Shown here one piece after another: positions 43,332-55,419 of a DNA stretch of 64,000 nt; the stretch's first letter is position 1; every line of letters starts with the position of its first letter. This stretch comes from Phytophthora sp. 'mugwort' (Eukaryota > Oomycota > Peronosporomycetes > Peronosporales > Peronosporaceae). The notes under the pieces are model-generated. The model was not told where the DNA came from. It searched no databases and was given only the letters and a program-made list of their open reading frames with translations. The stretch covers positions 6,324,001 to 6,388,000 of the forward strand of contig JAUCEF010000007.1 in the NCBI GenBank assembly GCA_033558025.1. Reading direction: 5' to 3'. The translations under genes and the position numbers were made by a program.

Positions 43332-43799
43332 GAAAAGTAGAGGAAGGCTATTCGCTTCGGCGAGAAACGAGGAGCTGGTGAGGGCCTCGAGAGGACGAGG
43401 TCAGCCATCCTCGGAGGAAGGAAAACTATGGTCAATGCGTAATAGACACGGAAAACTCGAACGGTCGGTTGGCATGTGTCGATGCTTAGAAAAATGAAAT
43501 TACGGTCAGACTTGCGACTTTTAATAATGACCAAAAGCGTAAAGCTAATCATACATAATGTTCCCCAACCATACATAATTGATGTACCGTAAAACTTGTG
43601 TAGGGGATCCGGCAGAACGTTATATCCGACACGCTAAATAAGCCAATCAGACGCCAGCAATTTAGACACATATGAATTGTTGTCATTTCCGACAGCTCCA
43701 AAAATAGGTGGCCAGGGCTCGCTAAAAGTTTGGCACCAGCCATGCAAAGCTAAGACATTCCCCAAATTCTAATTACAGTACCAATGATATATTAGCCGC

Positions 43800-44180
43800 A
43801 CACGAGCCAGTGCGGGTCGAGGTCGCCGCCCTCGGCTGTAAAGCCGGCGGACATTGCTTGGAACCGCCCGTTGAAGCAGCGTCTGCGCCAACGCTGGATT
43901 AACTGGCTGACGGATACGCTTGCGAACCAAAAGAGCCGTCGCGTGGTTAAGGCGCCGTCCAGGGATGAACTGGTTGGCTGGGTTGCCAGCGCGTGGAACG
44001 AGCTGTCCGATTCGACGATCTCGAACGCGTATAAGGGCATCCTTGCCGTACCAGCTGTCGACCCAACATTTGAGGCATCGCTGAGCAACTAAAGCGCTGG
44101 AGCTTCTTGATCTTGAGGTTGGTGAGGTCGATGATGAAGAGGACATAGTAGATATTATGTTCAGAGGAGAGGTAAGCGTC
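43800..44180 (+). pseudogene. C-terminal fragment of a pogo-like transposase
   Basis: The plus strand reads SAVKPADIAWNRPLKQRLRQ, RWINWLTDTLANQ, then KAPSRDELVGWVASAWNELS (43800-44090). This is the end of a DDE_1/pogo transposase, corresponding to the QPADIAWNKP segment of the copy at 28.2 kb. An acidic stretch (ELLDLEVGEVDDEEDIVDIM) follows in another frame. No N-terminal part is present. Confidence 0.6.
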
Positions 44181-44466
44181 TAAGGCAAGTGTATTACTTT
44201 GTGTTAATCGTTCCCCGCGGTGAGAGGGTTCTCAGGGTAACCCCCCCCCCTCCTGGATCTAATGGAAGCACTCCTGAGTGCTAAATCGGTGGTTTTTAGA
44301 AAAGTGTCTGTTTTTCCGTATGGATTGTGTATTATCGATTTTAAGGGGCCCAAACCCCAACGTCAAAAGTGTGTCGGATACTACACAGGTTTTACGGTAC
44401 AGCCTTCAAGCTGCTCCCATACATAATAGGGTGATTAATGTACATTAATTTATTATATAATACGTC

Positions 44467-44653
44467 AAGTACAGACTAGAGCGCGAGAACGAGACGCCTG
44501 ATATATCCAAAGTCAAGAGGGTATTTGACTATTGAAGGAGGAAACTAACAAATATCAATGCTTTTTGCTGGTTACTTTGATATTTATTATATAAAACTTC
44601 AAAGGCATCGAGTTTCAACCGTCTCGTTCGCACGGTCTAGTCTGTAGGTACTT
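44467..44653. mobile_element. Short inverted-repeat element (MITE-like)
   Basis: An inverted pair at 44467-44496 and 44620-44653 shares AAGTAC, ACAGACTAGA and GAACGAGACG, with a few indels. The 187-bp unit has an AT-rich, non-coding centre. It lies between transposase fragments. No target duplication was identified. Confidence 0.5.
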
Positions 44654-44699
44654 ACGCATTAATTGGGAGCCCTGCTCACCACTGTCTTTGCTGCGATTT

Positions 44700-46437
44700 G
44701 CATTTTTTACATTTTTTGTAATTACGATCAGGTCTTAGAGTAGTTACGTACAGATGATCGTAACTGTAACTATTTATTCATCTTGAAGGGTATTCTTCGA
44801 CAAGGGTGTGGAACACCAGGTAACACCACCTATTTAATACTTGCAGCATTTGTGCTCTCAACCAACCACCCTGGCAGCCCTTCGGCTTGGCTCAATCACT
44901 CGCATCAGTCACGCGTAAGGCCGTGCTGTTGCGCATACATGCCTTAAACCCGATGCCAGTGACGGAGCTTCTCAATCCACCATATAGACGAGTCCACTGA
45001 CGACGACTGCTGCGGTGACGAGGAGTACGATAGCGCTGACAATGACGAGCCAATGGATACGACGGAGGCCTTGAAGCTGAAAAGGTTGACTTCTGACGCC
45101 GAGCTTGAGACTGAATACAAAACCGACCACCTCAAGTGGATCACCAAGCTTTTCATCCACACTGGGCAAGTCGGATAAGTCTGTAAGGGGACTTCGTGGG
45201 ATGCAGCGACAACTACGAGAGAAGCTAGACAGGAAGGAAGAGCATAGGCAGCAGATGTCCTGGCTGGACTTTTTCGAACATCCTGCACAAAAGTGACTGT
45301 TCCTATAGTTAAGCACCCCGCGACTCATATTTTGTATTCCATCATTACGCTCTAAGGTGAGAGGAAACAACTAGTTAGGTTTGTATTTCTGCTGTCATCT
45401 GTTTTCATTAAGATTGAAAGTATATTTCAAGAGGTAAGGACTCACATCGAGGTGATTATTTGTACTTTTTTTTTATTATAAAGAGAAGTTATCCGATCGC
45501 TTCAAAACTACTCTGTTAGAGACTTCTTGAAATTGTCGGATATCAGGCTCAGCCGGGACGTGAGTCACCAGGCAAAGAGGGAAAGCCCTATCAGGAAGTA
45601 TACGTCCTTGAAGTAAAGCTCTCACCTTGCGAGTCTTTTACCTTTACGAGTTTTTGGCTTAATCAATGGCGCGCATTCGTGCCCTGGCAGAGATAACCAC
45701 ATCTTAATGTTGATTGGCCATTCACCAACGCAACTGGTGCTTATAGTTGGAAGCTGGGCGCATAATCTCACCTTACGTTTCCGTCTCATCTTCATACTTA
45801 ATATGTTGTCGTGCTGAAAAAGGTCTCCCTCATCTTGCAGGGATTTTCATATCAAGGAGAATGCTCGTACGCCCTCATGACCACTCGAAAAGTATTCGTC
45901 TAGGACAATTTCATTCGTCCATTTATTGGAAACTCCGCCATTATCTCCCCTCGCGTTATTGTAGTTGGCTTCAGGTATTACTATTGGGGGGGGGGGCGTC
46001 AGGTGCACGTAGCGTGAATGTAGCGGCACTGAAGAAAATGTTCGGCAAGGATTTGCACATCTGTCATACCACATACGATGTACGTGTAGGCCAGTTTCTA
46101 TGCGTTCTTTCAACTGAGTGTGCTTGCGGGCGCCGTATGGTCGACCCTATGGTTGAGCATGGATCTCCTGGCGTTTCTTTGACGAATACGAAGATGTGGA
46201 GTGAATGGCACATGGTGCGATCTTCTTTATGTTAGTCGCTGTATTGAGCGTCTTTGCCTTTACGCCTCCTTCTCTCAGAGCATGCGTATTTGCCTTTTAT
46301 CCTACGCCCCCATCTCTTCGCTGATAGTGTTGTCAACGGTGATACCACCGTCAGCGAATAACACGATCCACATGCTGCGTACATCCATGGCGAACCCTTG
46401 CCGATACAAAAGGTCATTTTAAAATTGACACACCAAG
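44700..46437. other. Gene-poor region
   Basis: Open frames at 44950-45300 (both strands) and 45747-46235 show no family resemblance and no consistent coding bias. A run of ten Gs sits near 45990. I see no supportable gene. Confidence 0.4.
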
Positions 46438-46974
46438 ATGAATACCCCTCCTGATTCCTCGAATCTATTTGACGAACAACCGACACGGAATGACAACTAT
46501 AGGGCTATTGGAGCGTCGACATACGCTTTGATCAGCAACTTAGGCAGGTCACGTGAGAGCCAGGAGGACCTCATAAGCCTGTTCGAGCAGCCAGAGCCCA
46601 ACCCGTTGACAAGAAGAAAACGCCGCAACACAGGAGGACGTACGTTTCCGTACACCCGATCACAAACGCGGTGGCGCAAGCGCCCCAATGACGAGATTAG
46701 GTACCTGCGGGACCAACTTGCCGACCTGGAGAAGCGTAAAGCTGCACTTAGCAATCTCGACGCGCAGTCGGTTCAGCTGAATGAACGTCACATCGGAATT
46801 GACCACCACACTGAAACGTTTCGGGAAGTTGATGAAGAAAATCACAACCAAAAGCTAAGCGCGGCTCAGGCGGAGAATCAAAAGCTGCGCAAAATGCTGG
46901 CGGGTCGTTTCAAAGTGGTAAAGGCGCTCCAGAAAGCGATTTATGAACAAATGCGGCTCAGGGCACAAAATTGA
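46438..46974 (+). CDS. Short bZIP/M96-like protein, possibly truncated
   Basis: A single 178-residue ORF with an ATG and no internal stops. A basic segment (RRKRRNTGGRTFPYTRSQTR, then WRKRPNDE) leads into a leucine-heptad coil (IRYLRDQLADLEKRKAALSN). A second coil follows (AAQAENQKLRKMLAGRFKVV, KALQKAIYEQMRLRAQ). This order resembles the start of the large bZIP-like 'M96 mating-specific' family of Phytophthora, whose members are usually 350-450 residues with a further C-terminal domain. The C-terminal domain is missing here, so it could be a truncated gene or a short paralogue. The resemblance is from memory of the family, not a search. It is the only host-type ORF in the transposon-rich 37-64 kb region. 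Confidence 0.5.
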   Translation: MNTPPDSSNLFDEQPTRNDNYRAIGASTYALISNLGRSRESQEDLISLFEQPEPNPLTRRKRRNTGGRTFPYTRSQTRWRKRPNDEIRYLRDQLADLEKRKAALSNLDAQSVQLNERHIGIDHHTETFREVDEENHNQKLSAAQAENQKLRKMLAGRFKVVKALQKAIYEQMRLRAQN

Positions 46975-47373
46975 TGCATCGGACGAAGCAAGTTGATATT
47001 TGTGCAAATGAGCAAGAGCGGCAGCGAAATGGCGACGTAATTGTGTCTCGTACCGCGTTAAGGTCGTCATTCGTCTACACGAAAGCTTGAACCGTAGTAA
47101 GCAGAGAAGATAGGGTAACAAGTCAAATAAACTATTATACTTTCTTACCAATTTCATATGACCGTCGAGTTGTTTCGGGGGCCGAACATCCTAACCACGT
47201 CGTCCTCGTTGATGATCGGTGTCCGATGTGATGAAGGTTAGTCCTCAAACTATACAAACAAACAAGTGGTTCCGCTGTTTACCGCCCTCGTCTTCCCTGA
47301 GCCAAGCTACTTCCATGTCGCGAGTGCTTCGTGAAACGCGTGGAGGTGACCCACACAAGTATTGACCCCTAAC

Positions 47374-47410
47374 TATAACAGCAAGCTATAAATTCTAGCT
47401 TGCTGCTATA
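47374..47410. repeat. Short hairpin
   Basis: TATAACAGCAAGCTA and TAGCTTGCTGCTATA form a 15-bp stem with one mismatch around a 7-base loop. It stands alone in non-coding DNA, and its role is unknown. Confidence 0.5.
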
Positions 47411-47879
47411 GACGGGAGTAAATCCCATGCGTTTCGACCACGCCAGCTAACGTGGAGGAAAGTAGCGAAGCCGAATTCGGCTGTTTAATTTTTGGAGGAA
47501 TTTGTAGTTTTCACTTAGATCTGTCAAATCGATTTGTACCGGAGTGACTCAGTGATTTTATAGTATAAGTACTACCTGGCTAATAGATGATGCATGTATT
47601 ACAAGCGTGTATGCAGACAGCGGAACGCATTTACGCTACCAGTGCCCGGCGTTTATAAGCCTCATTTCCTGTTCGCCATAATTTTTGGCGCCAGTTCTTA
47701 AAACTCCGCGCAGGAAGCAACCCAGCCGCCCAAACAGCCGCAAGACGTCGACGTGTTGGCGGTGCCATCATACGTTAAGTATTCCAAATAAGGCAAGCCT
47801 GGCAGCGAGCCAAGGCGTTGCCTATGCAAAAGAAACGAAGGAAACTAGCGAGTCGATCAAATAGCAAGGTCCACTCCAT

Positions 47880-48720
47880 GGCTTACAAGATGGGATTGTG
47901 GATTGCAGAGAAGTCGGAGGAGGACGAGGAGACTAAGAACGACGGGGATACCTACGCCATTCTTTGAGTCAAACACGCACATCGCTCACGAGAAGCACAA
48001 GCTCGCGCGACTCAAGCGGTGCATGAGTCACGTGAAGAAAATGCAGGACATTGGAAAAGGAAAGTGCGTATCTGCCGCACGGTGCAGGAATACGTGACAC
48101 AGCGTAAGAGCGTAATCGTGACGCTGGGATGACCGAACTGCGACCGGTGACGCATGAGATCTATTGTCGTATGCTTATTGAGGCCGTGATCCTGCCATCA
48201 AGTCAAAATGAGAGTGTGTCAAGGACGACAAATGACGTGCCTCTTAAGGTGCCGATCCGGATGCAGCAAGACAAGGCTAAGCAACATGTCCTTCCACATG
48301 ATCCAGAAGTGATGGCGCCATAGTGCTCTGGTGGATGGAAGATCTTCATCACGGCACAACCAGCGTAGAATCCAGACCTCAACGCCCTAGGTTGCTATTT
48401 TTTCAACACAATTCAACCTCCCAGGCGTTCACAGTGCCGCGCGACCCCGAGGACTTGATAAGGAAGTCGAGCAAGCTTTTCGGGCCACGACCTGAACATC
48501 ATGAAGGACGAAGGCGGCAGCTCCTTTCCCATTGGACCACTCCACGTTGACAAGCTCCTCCGAGCTGGCGAGCTCCCTGTGACGATTCCGTGTGATGCAG
48601 CTCTCTCTACGCGAGTATCGTCTCCAAGACCACATCCAAAGTCAACCCCCTTCCCACTCCGTCCGAATTTAATGTTTTTCTCCGCTTACACGAACGCCAT
48701 TAGCCGTTTCCTTCTTGAGA
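47880..48720 (+). pseudogene. Degenerate Tc1/mariner transposase
   Basis: The clearest part reads VPIRMQQDKAKQHVLPHDPE, GWKIFITAQPA, and NPDLNALGCYFFNTIQP (48250-48420), the DDE_3 segment of Tc1/mariner enzymes. The C-terminal part has DLNIMKDEGGSSFPIGPLHV. An earlier fragment (47903-48130) may be the N-terminal half. Frames change and stops occur, so it is inactive. Confidence 0.6.
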
Positions 48721-48756
48721 TGTAGCGACCCAACTTCGCAACGCTACGAGTAGATC

Positions 48757-48831
48757 GAGAGCACCTCTGCATATTTATAACCGGATGAAAAACGAGGCGG
48801 AGCACTCGAGAAATATTTTTTTGAAATGTGC
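48757..48831 (+). repeat. Element end shared with 38758-38836 (inverted)
   Basis: A diverged copy, in opposite orientation, of the segment upstream of the pogo-like transposase at 38 kb. Here it is not followed by a transposase, so it is a solitary or truncated end. Confidence 0.5.
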
Positions 48832-49242
48832 GTTTTTTCTTAGCGGAGGTAGTATAAGCTCTTCTATACTGTACTTTATTAAACTGTGGTATACAAAGTT
48901 ATCGCTGTTGATAGAGACGGGTCGAGGTCGCTCTTACAGGTTGCGTTTTAATTGGCTAACAAGTGAACTTTGAGCACTCTACTATTGTGGTTGGCCAACA
49001 CAAAATAGTTCAGCGTACCACCGCGGAAATATAACGGCGAAACGAACGAAGATCTACGTCTCACCGATAGTTTTCTGTATGATGAAGCGCCAGCGTTAGC
49101 CGGGGGAGGATGGTCGCGATGGTTGCAGTGCGGCGGCTTTCGCGCTCGGGTTTTGCACCAGACGCGAATGACAAGATTACGGCCCAATATCTGGCTGGAT
49201 TAGACCACACCATGTACACGTACATGCATAAATGTGCTGCTC

Positions 49243-49334
49243 CACATGCCCGCGATGACTTATACCCATCGCTGTACTTGCCGTACCGCAGTACTTGCCG
49301 TACAGCGATGGGTATGAGTCATCGCGGGCATGTG
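49243..49334. repeat. 34-bp foldback inverted duplication
   Basis: The arm 49243-49276 (CACATGCCCGCGATGACTTA ... GCTGTA) is reverse-complemented at 49301-49334 with one mismatch in 34. The spacer completes a direct repeat, GTACTTGCCGTAC, present twice around CGCA. The surroundings are non-coding. Confidence 0.85.
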
Positions 49335-49539
49335 TTACAAGTGAAGTGCAGGACATTACGAGTTACCAGCAAAATCCAGGACACTTAGTACGGGTGTTGT
49401 GCGTATCTTCGTTTCATTATGGCTCCGTACATGTAAATGAGTCCTTCCAAAACATGTTGATTGTTACGGACTTTTTGATGGGGGCTTCGAGGTTGGACCA
49501 TCGATTGGTCGAGCTTACACGGGAATGGAGAAACACAAG

Positions 49540-51200
49540 CAAACGTGAATCGAGTCAGGATGGCCAGATCCGACGAAGGGAGCGGCTACGAAGATGAGTC
49601 CGCTTTCGACTCTTCCAGTGGCAGTGAGTCTGGCCCCGCGCTCGAGTCTCAGTCACATGAAGAAGATGTGACTGATCGCCTCCGCATCGGTCGGTTACGC
49701 CTATGACAAAGAGTTCTGGCTGTGAGTGTGGGTGTTTGGATGAAACATGGCTCGGGCTCGCCGTTTTGTTATAATTACTCGCCCTGGTGACAAAGTCCGA
49801 GATCCTGATCAGCCTCATGGCTGCGCTTTCAGGAGCATAAACTGCTGATGCTGCTGTTCGTCAACATAAAACCATAGGTCGCTGCAGGTTTTACTACATC
49901 CCCCCTCTAGTTGGTCCAGTATGTTGGAGCGCATTCACGGCAGCTTATGGTGTTTCTGGCGCGTCGTTGACTCGATACCGAAGTCAGATTACCACTGGAG
50001 CAATCGTCTTGCCAAAGCGTGGGAATAAGGCTAGAAGAATGCTGCAAAAGTGGACTAAAGCTTGATTCACGATTGACTTGAGGAGGTGGCCAGAACTGTT
50101 TGTGAGTGGTGCCGATCAAGATGCGAAAAGGCAAGAAACACAATGGCAAAAGGGTTAACCACTACACGGAGCAGCCGTTCAAGTTTCTTCCTTTTCACCT
50201 GATGTGGGAGCGGCCTTATAACGGTTTTTGCTCGTTATGACGAAGTAATTCCTGCTTCTAACCGCGATTTCCCACGAGGCTTCACCTCATTTTACGAAAT
50301 TGCTCGAGAAAACTATCCTGATATACGAATCCGTTCTGCTCGTTCAAACGTCTGTGACCGCTGCGTGATATTCAAGATGAGAATAAAGCACATGAGTAAT
50401 AGTGAGGAGAGTGAACTACGGGGTCGAGCGTTTGGAGAGCACGTGGAGGATGCCGCAGCCATGCGGTAGGTATGATAGAATTGACTGAATTTGTATGCAG
50501 AGTTAACGAAAATTTCGTTTTGGACATCTTTGTTGATATCACAGCCCAGTATTAAAGAGGCCATGAAGAGACTGCAAGTACAAAGTTCGTCCTAGCCATG
50601 ATTTTTTCCGCAAAACCTTACTCCTCCAAACGACCCGCAGACTCCGCCGCTTGGTATTTTGTCGCTGACTAGTTTCGCCATATTTATCATTCATGTGGCG
50701 AACGACAATCGCCAAAGAAATTTCTTGTATTCCGACCGCAAGGTGGCAAGGTAGCAATGAAGTGATTAGCATGCTGTATCGTTTGCTGCGCGATGCAGAC
50801 ATTATTCCTGAAGCACCACCTGGCGAGACACCCATGACACTTTACGCCGATAATTGAACCGGCCAGAATAAGAACAATCTTGTAATGGGTAGCGTATTTT
50901 TCAGTTCATAGGCAGCTCAGGTGGCGTTCATGCGCAAAAACTTAACGGACTTGATTGCTGTATGACGGTTATTCCGAGATAATCGAGTGCGAACATTGCT
51001 AGTCGTCACACATCAAAGCCAGACGATGACACAAAGTCAGTTGGAGGCATATCTATCTTCTCTTCCGATTGATTGTTCCAGAACTATAGTCGCTTGCATT
51101 TCGCACATGCTCTCATTCCGACAAACGAAAGCAAAATAACAAGTCCTAGCCCATCCCCTTCCATTCAACACCCGTGGAACCCGTAAGCTCAACCAATGCA
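49540..51200 (+). pseudogene. Degenerate repeat-encoded DDE-like protein of an oomycete family
   Basis: Disconnected plus-strand pieces read CWSAFTAAYGVSGASLTRYR, AIVLPKRGNKARR (about 49930-50030), RIRSARSNVCDRCVIFKMRI (about 50330) and MTLYADN-stop-TGQNKNNLVM (about 50840). I associate this order, with a Cys-pair motif and a 'YADNCTGQNKNN'-like catalytic region, with a recurrent Phytophthora repeat protein. The named superfamily is unsure. Stops and frame changes are frequent. Confidence 0.45.
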
Positions 51201-51343
51201 AGTAGCAGGGGGGACTACGAGTTTCCATCGTGGTCGAGAAGGCTATCGCGGCAAGAAGAAGAAGACAGTGAAGATTGGTGTGCCGACAACGCAAATACTC
51301 TCGTCTCGGTCTCGCATTGAGATGCTATCTTCGATGGATTTGA

Positions 51344-51546
51344 TGTTGGAACCTGCACGTGCCCCATGAGATCATGCCGTCTATGAGACTGTGGAGTAGT
51401 GGCGCAATCCACGAGATCGTGCTGCAGTAGCAGTTAGGAACCCACATCGGTTAGGAAACTCCAGTAGACCTTAGCCGATTAACCTTGCAACTTCGAACGA
51501 ATACATTAGTCCTAACCTTTCCTACTCGCACCACAACCAAAGAACA
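51344..51546 (+). mobile_element. 5' LTR of a Copia retrotransposon
   Basis: The 203-base segment starts TGTTGGAACC and ends CA, as Copia LTRs do. It matches the minus-strand segment 59894-59686 along its whole length with scattered differences. It is preceded by TTTGA; the partner LTR is followed (in its own orientation) by TTTGG, a near match to a 5-bp target duplication. Confidence 0.7.
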
Positions 51547-51549
51547 GTT

Positions 51550-54500
51550 GTGAGACCAAACGGCTCCGAAGATATCTCGCAACATCCCGCCCCGGCGCTC
51601 GACGTGCAAGATACCGACGTTTACGGGCTGAACGTGTCTCCTGATCCGTTCGAGATGTTCGAGGGGACGCACTCGGTCTCGAGCGCATCTGACGCCCACG
51701 AAAGGGGCAGTCGGAGTTCCAGCACGAGCTTTGAGCGACTGGATCGACTTGAAGGACTCGTAGAAGGGATGGCGCAGCAGCAGGCCCAGGTTTTGGCCAA
51801 CCAGCTCAGATTTCAGTACGAACTGGAGCGACGCGTCGAAGCGTCGCCCACGCCATATTCTGAGCACTCGTATACCGGGTCGAGCGCCTCCACAGACTTT
51901 ATCAAGACTCGCGACTGGCGGATGAGGATGGGATCGCTCGACACAGCGATGCCTACTGCCGACTCACCCCCACTGAAGCGCGTGCCGCCGCCTTACTAAC
52001 CGCCGCAAACATCGGGCGTGCATCCGCCTCAGAGGCATGGGTCACCGTTGCCGACGCAGCAGCTCTCGGCGCAGCTGTTCGTACTGCCGGCCGATTTCGG
52101 ACTTAAGGTTCCGAAGCCGCGTGACCTGGATAGCCACGGCTTCGCGAGGTTCTTGGGCAAGGAGGTCTACACGGGACTCGGCGCCGATTTCAAGTCGTGG
52201 GATCTGCGTTTCTTGCAGCGACTAGGTGTCGCACAGCAGATGAGCGGCGGGCACTGTCCTGAGAAGTTCCAGATCCTCGCGCTCAGCAGAAAGCTTGACG
52301 GTACAGCTCTCGTGTACTTCGAGAAGATGGTGCCGCTCTGGACGCCGAGTCGCCGACGCTCGAGCACGTCATGAACCGGATGCTGGTACCGTACATACGG
52401 TCACGGCGGCTAAGGGGTTGAAGATGATGTCCATGGAGAAAACAGAAGCAGGACGTGGACCGAGCACTACCAGTACCTGATCTACGTGGCCGAGCGGTCG
52501 GGGTGCTCGGAGTTACATGTGCTCCAGAACCTGTGCAAGTCGGCTCCAGGTTATCTCCAGAGTGCGATGCTGACGAGAATGAACTCAATGCGAGTGGACC
52601 ATCTACAGCAGTCCACAAAATTTGTGACTTTTGCTATCGAATACGAGGCCAGCATGGCCAGACACGACAACGTCCGTAACGGCCAAGGTGGCCGTACTGT
52701 TCGCGGACACAGCGACCGAAGCGACCGCGGAGGACGAGGAAAATATGGTGTAGGACGCGTCAATGGTGCTCGGACGCGCTCGTGATTCATATGCGGGGGA
52801 GTGGGTCATTTGCGGAGCAACTGTCCCCAACACGGCGTTGGAGGCTCCGAGGCATCCACTAGAGTCACACTCGCCGTGGGGACCGGCACGAAAGCCAGCA
52901 CTAACACGTGGGTCTTCGACAGCGGGTCCAGCGTACACCTCTGAGGGACATTACGGGGGGGGGGTTGCTGAAGAGCGGCCGTCGACTGCGATCAAGGGTT
53001 TTAAACTGCGAACGGTGCGCCCATTCACGCAAGCAAGATGGGCAACGTCGAGCTGCGAGTGGTCGTTGACGGCAGCGTCGTAGAGGTGGATTGACGGGAG
53101 TCTACTACGCGGACAAACTGCGTGACAATGCTATAAGCTACGGCAAATTGGAGGAACAAGGTGTACTCCTGGAACGACATGGCGCAAACAGTTATGTCGT
53201 GCGGTCGTCGGATAAGACGAAAGTTTTTGAAGTCCACCGCCGCAATCATGTCTTGGTGGTCGAGGCCATCGGCGGAAAGACGAGCAAGATGCGCGTTAAC
53301 GTGGTGAACGCCGCAATACAGGAAGTAGTTGAAACACTGAACGGCGCGGTGACCGAGACCACACTGCTGGCGTTGCACAAGAGGCTCGGCCATCTAGCGT
53401 ACGACACGGTCGAGCGCATGGCTGACGCGATTGGATCAGGGATCAAGTTGACGGACCAGTGTCACGCCCTAACTGTCTTACCTGCGTGTAAGGTAAGCAG
53501 AGCAAGAACAATCAGTCCAAGAAGGACACGGGATTGAACGCACCCATCGACAAGATCGGCGGTGTCGCGAGCGATATCAAGAGGCCGATGACACCCAACG
53601 ACAGGCGTGGAAATACGTATTTAATCAACTTGTCGACTGTTCGACTACTTACATGTGTGTGTTCCTCGCGAACAACAAGGTCGAGGCAACGAAAAAGTTC
53701 GAGAACTTCTTGACGCACTTTTGAGAAGCGATTTAACTGCGAGGTTCATGTGCTTCGCACCGACGGTGGGAAGGAGTACGTAAACGTTGACTCGTTCTGC
53801 TTGGCCACGGGCGACCGACGTCAGATCAGCGAAGCCGAGAACCAAGCGTCCAATGGTAAGGCTGAAGGAATGCATAGGACGGTACTTAATATGGCGAGAT
53901 GCATGTTATTTGCAAGCGGACTGCCGCTTTATTTCTGGGGCGACGCGGTCGAATATGTGTCGTACGTGATGAACAGGAGCTCGTCCAGCGCGAACCCCAA
54001 GCGCATGTCACACCAGGAGATATTAGCGGGCACGATGCTCGGTAGTCCATGCACGGCATTCAGAAACTCGGGCAAAGAGGCGTGGAAGCCAAGAACACAA
54101 ATCGGCATGGTCGTGGGTAAGAACGATGAGACCAAGGGATTCAAGGTTTACTTGCCGAAGGACAGGATCGTGATCACGACGCAACACATCCGGAACGTCG
54201 AGACACTCAGCAGTGCGCAGAACACACAACTGAAGATGCAGCTTGAACTTGAAGACCCGGAACTAGGACGCGCTGTGGAGTTGCGCCAAGAAGCCGCCAA
54301 GCGGAAGGAGTTCGTGATGGGCAAGACTGTGACCGACGAAGCGCCGAGACTACTGTGAGCAACAAGTCGATGGGCAAGTCAGCAAAAGATCAAAAACCAA
54401 CAAGACATAGTCCAACCAGAAGGAAAACACAATACCAAAAGATGCTATAGGGTCGGAAGGAGCTGGAAACGGCGAAGAACCACTCCCAGCAGAGGAAGAG

Positions 54501-55393
54501 TCTGTCGCGCGCATGCGTACTCCCAACATGGACGACAAGCACGTCCCAGTGATCGGGGTGAACGCGGTCATGCTCAACGATCGAAGAACTACAGCGAGGC
54601 GATTAGAGACCCTCGCGCGGAGAGCTGGCAGCAAGCCACCAGGAACGAGATCGACGCACTGGAGCACAACCACGTGTGGAAGGTGGTCAAGAAGCCGCTG
54701 GATGCGAAAATTCTGCACAGCAAGTGGGTTTTCAAGTCCAAGAGGCACGCCGACGGCAGCATCGAGCGTTTCAAAGCCCGGTTGGTGGCTCGCGGCGACG
54801 AGTAGGTCTACGGTGTGGATTACACGCAGACGTTCCAAGCGGTTCTTGAGATGGTGTCGAGTAAGGTAATTCTGGTGGTGTCTCGCATCTGGGGAGTCTC
54901 CAGGCGCCACGATGATGTACCGAGCGCCTACGTTAAGGCGAAAAAGAAGGACGACCTGGTGATACTGCTCCACATTCCGCAAGGGATGGTGTTTACGGAG
55001 GAGCAGCTAAGAGCGTTGGGTGTACAAGACAAGAGGGAGCTCTCACTGGCACTCGAGAAGGGACTGTACGGGTTGAAGCAGTCGGGGAGACTGTGGAAAC
55101 AACTGTTACACAGCATCCTCGTGTCGCTGGGATTCTGCCAGTGTTACACGGACAGCTGCTTGTATATTAAAAGCGAGAAGGACGACAAGACACTCGTTGG
55201 ATCTACGTAGACGACTTGCTCGTGACAGGGACCAGCGTGGCGAAGGTCGACAAGTTTTTCGCGGACATGCAGGTCATAGAGCTCAAGGACCTGGGAATTG
55301 TCTCGAAGCCCCTCAGGGTCACGTTTGAGTACGACAGCGCCACCGGTTGGGAACTCAACCAGGAACAATTGATCGAGGAGGATCGCAACTAGA
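51550..55393 (+). pseudogene. Copia (Ty1-type) retrotransposon, 5' portion: gag, protease, integrase, reverse transcriptase
   Basis: Order on the plus strand is gag (51550-52650); zinc knuckle near 52790 whose first Cys is a stop (stop-FICGGVGHLRSNC); protease motif WVFDSGSSVHL near 52915; GAG-pre-integrase ALHKRLGHLAYDTVERM near 53370; integrase core VLRTDGGKEYVNVDSF and NQASNGKAEGMHRT at 53750-53880; and reverse transcriptase with HVWKVVKKPL, FKARLVARGDE, GVDYTQTF, LYGLKQSGR at 54650-55080. The catalytic YVDDLLVTG at about 55205 is reached only by a frameshift. Many stops show it is inactive. It ends abruptly at QLIEE, before the RNase H. Confidence 0.85.
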
Positions 55394-55419
55394 AGAGTAA
55401 GAAGAATTCTGTAACGGAA

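Noticed and set aside
45747..46235. 162-codon plus-strand frame
   Set aside because: It crosses a poly-G run, has no domain, and lies in transposon-rich DNA.
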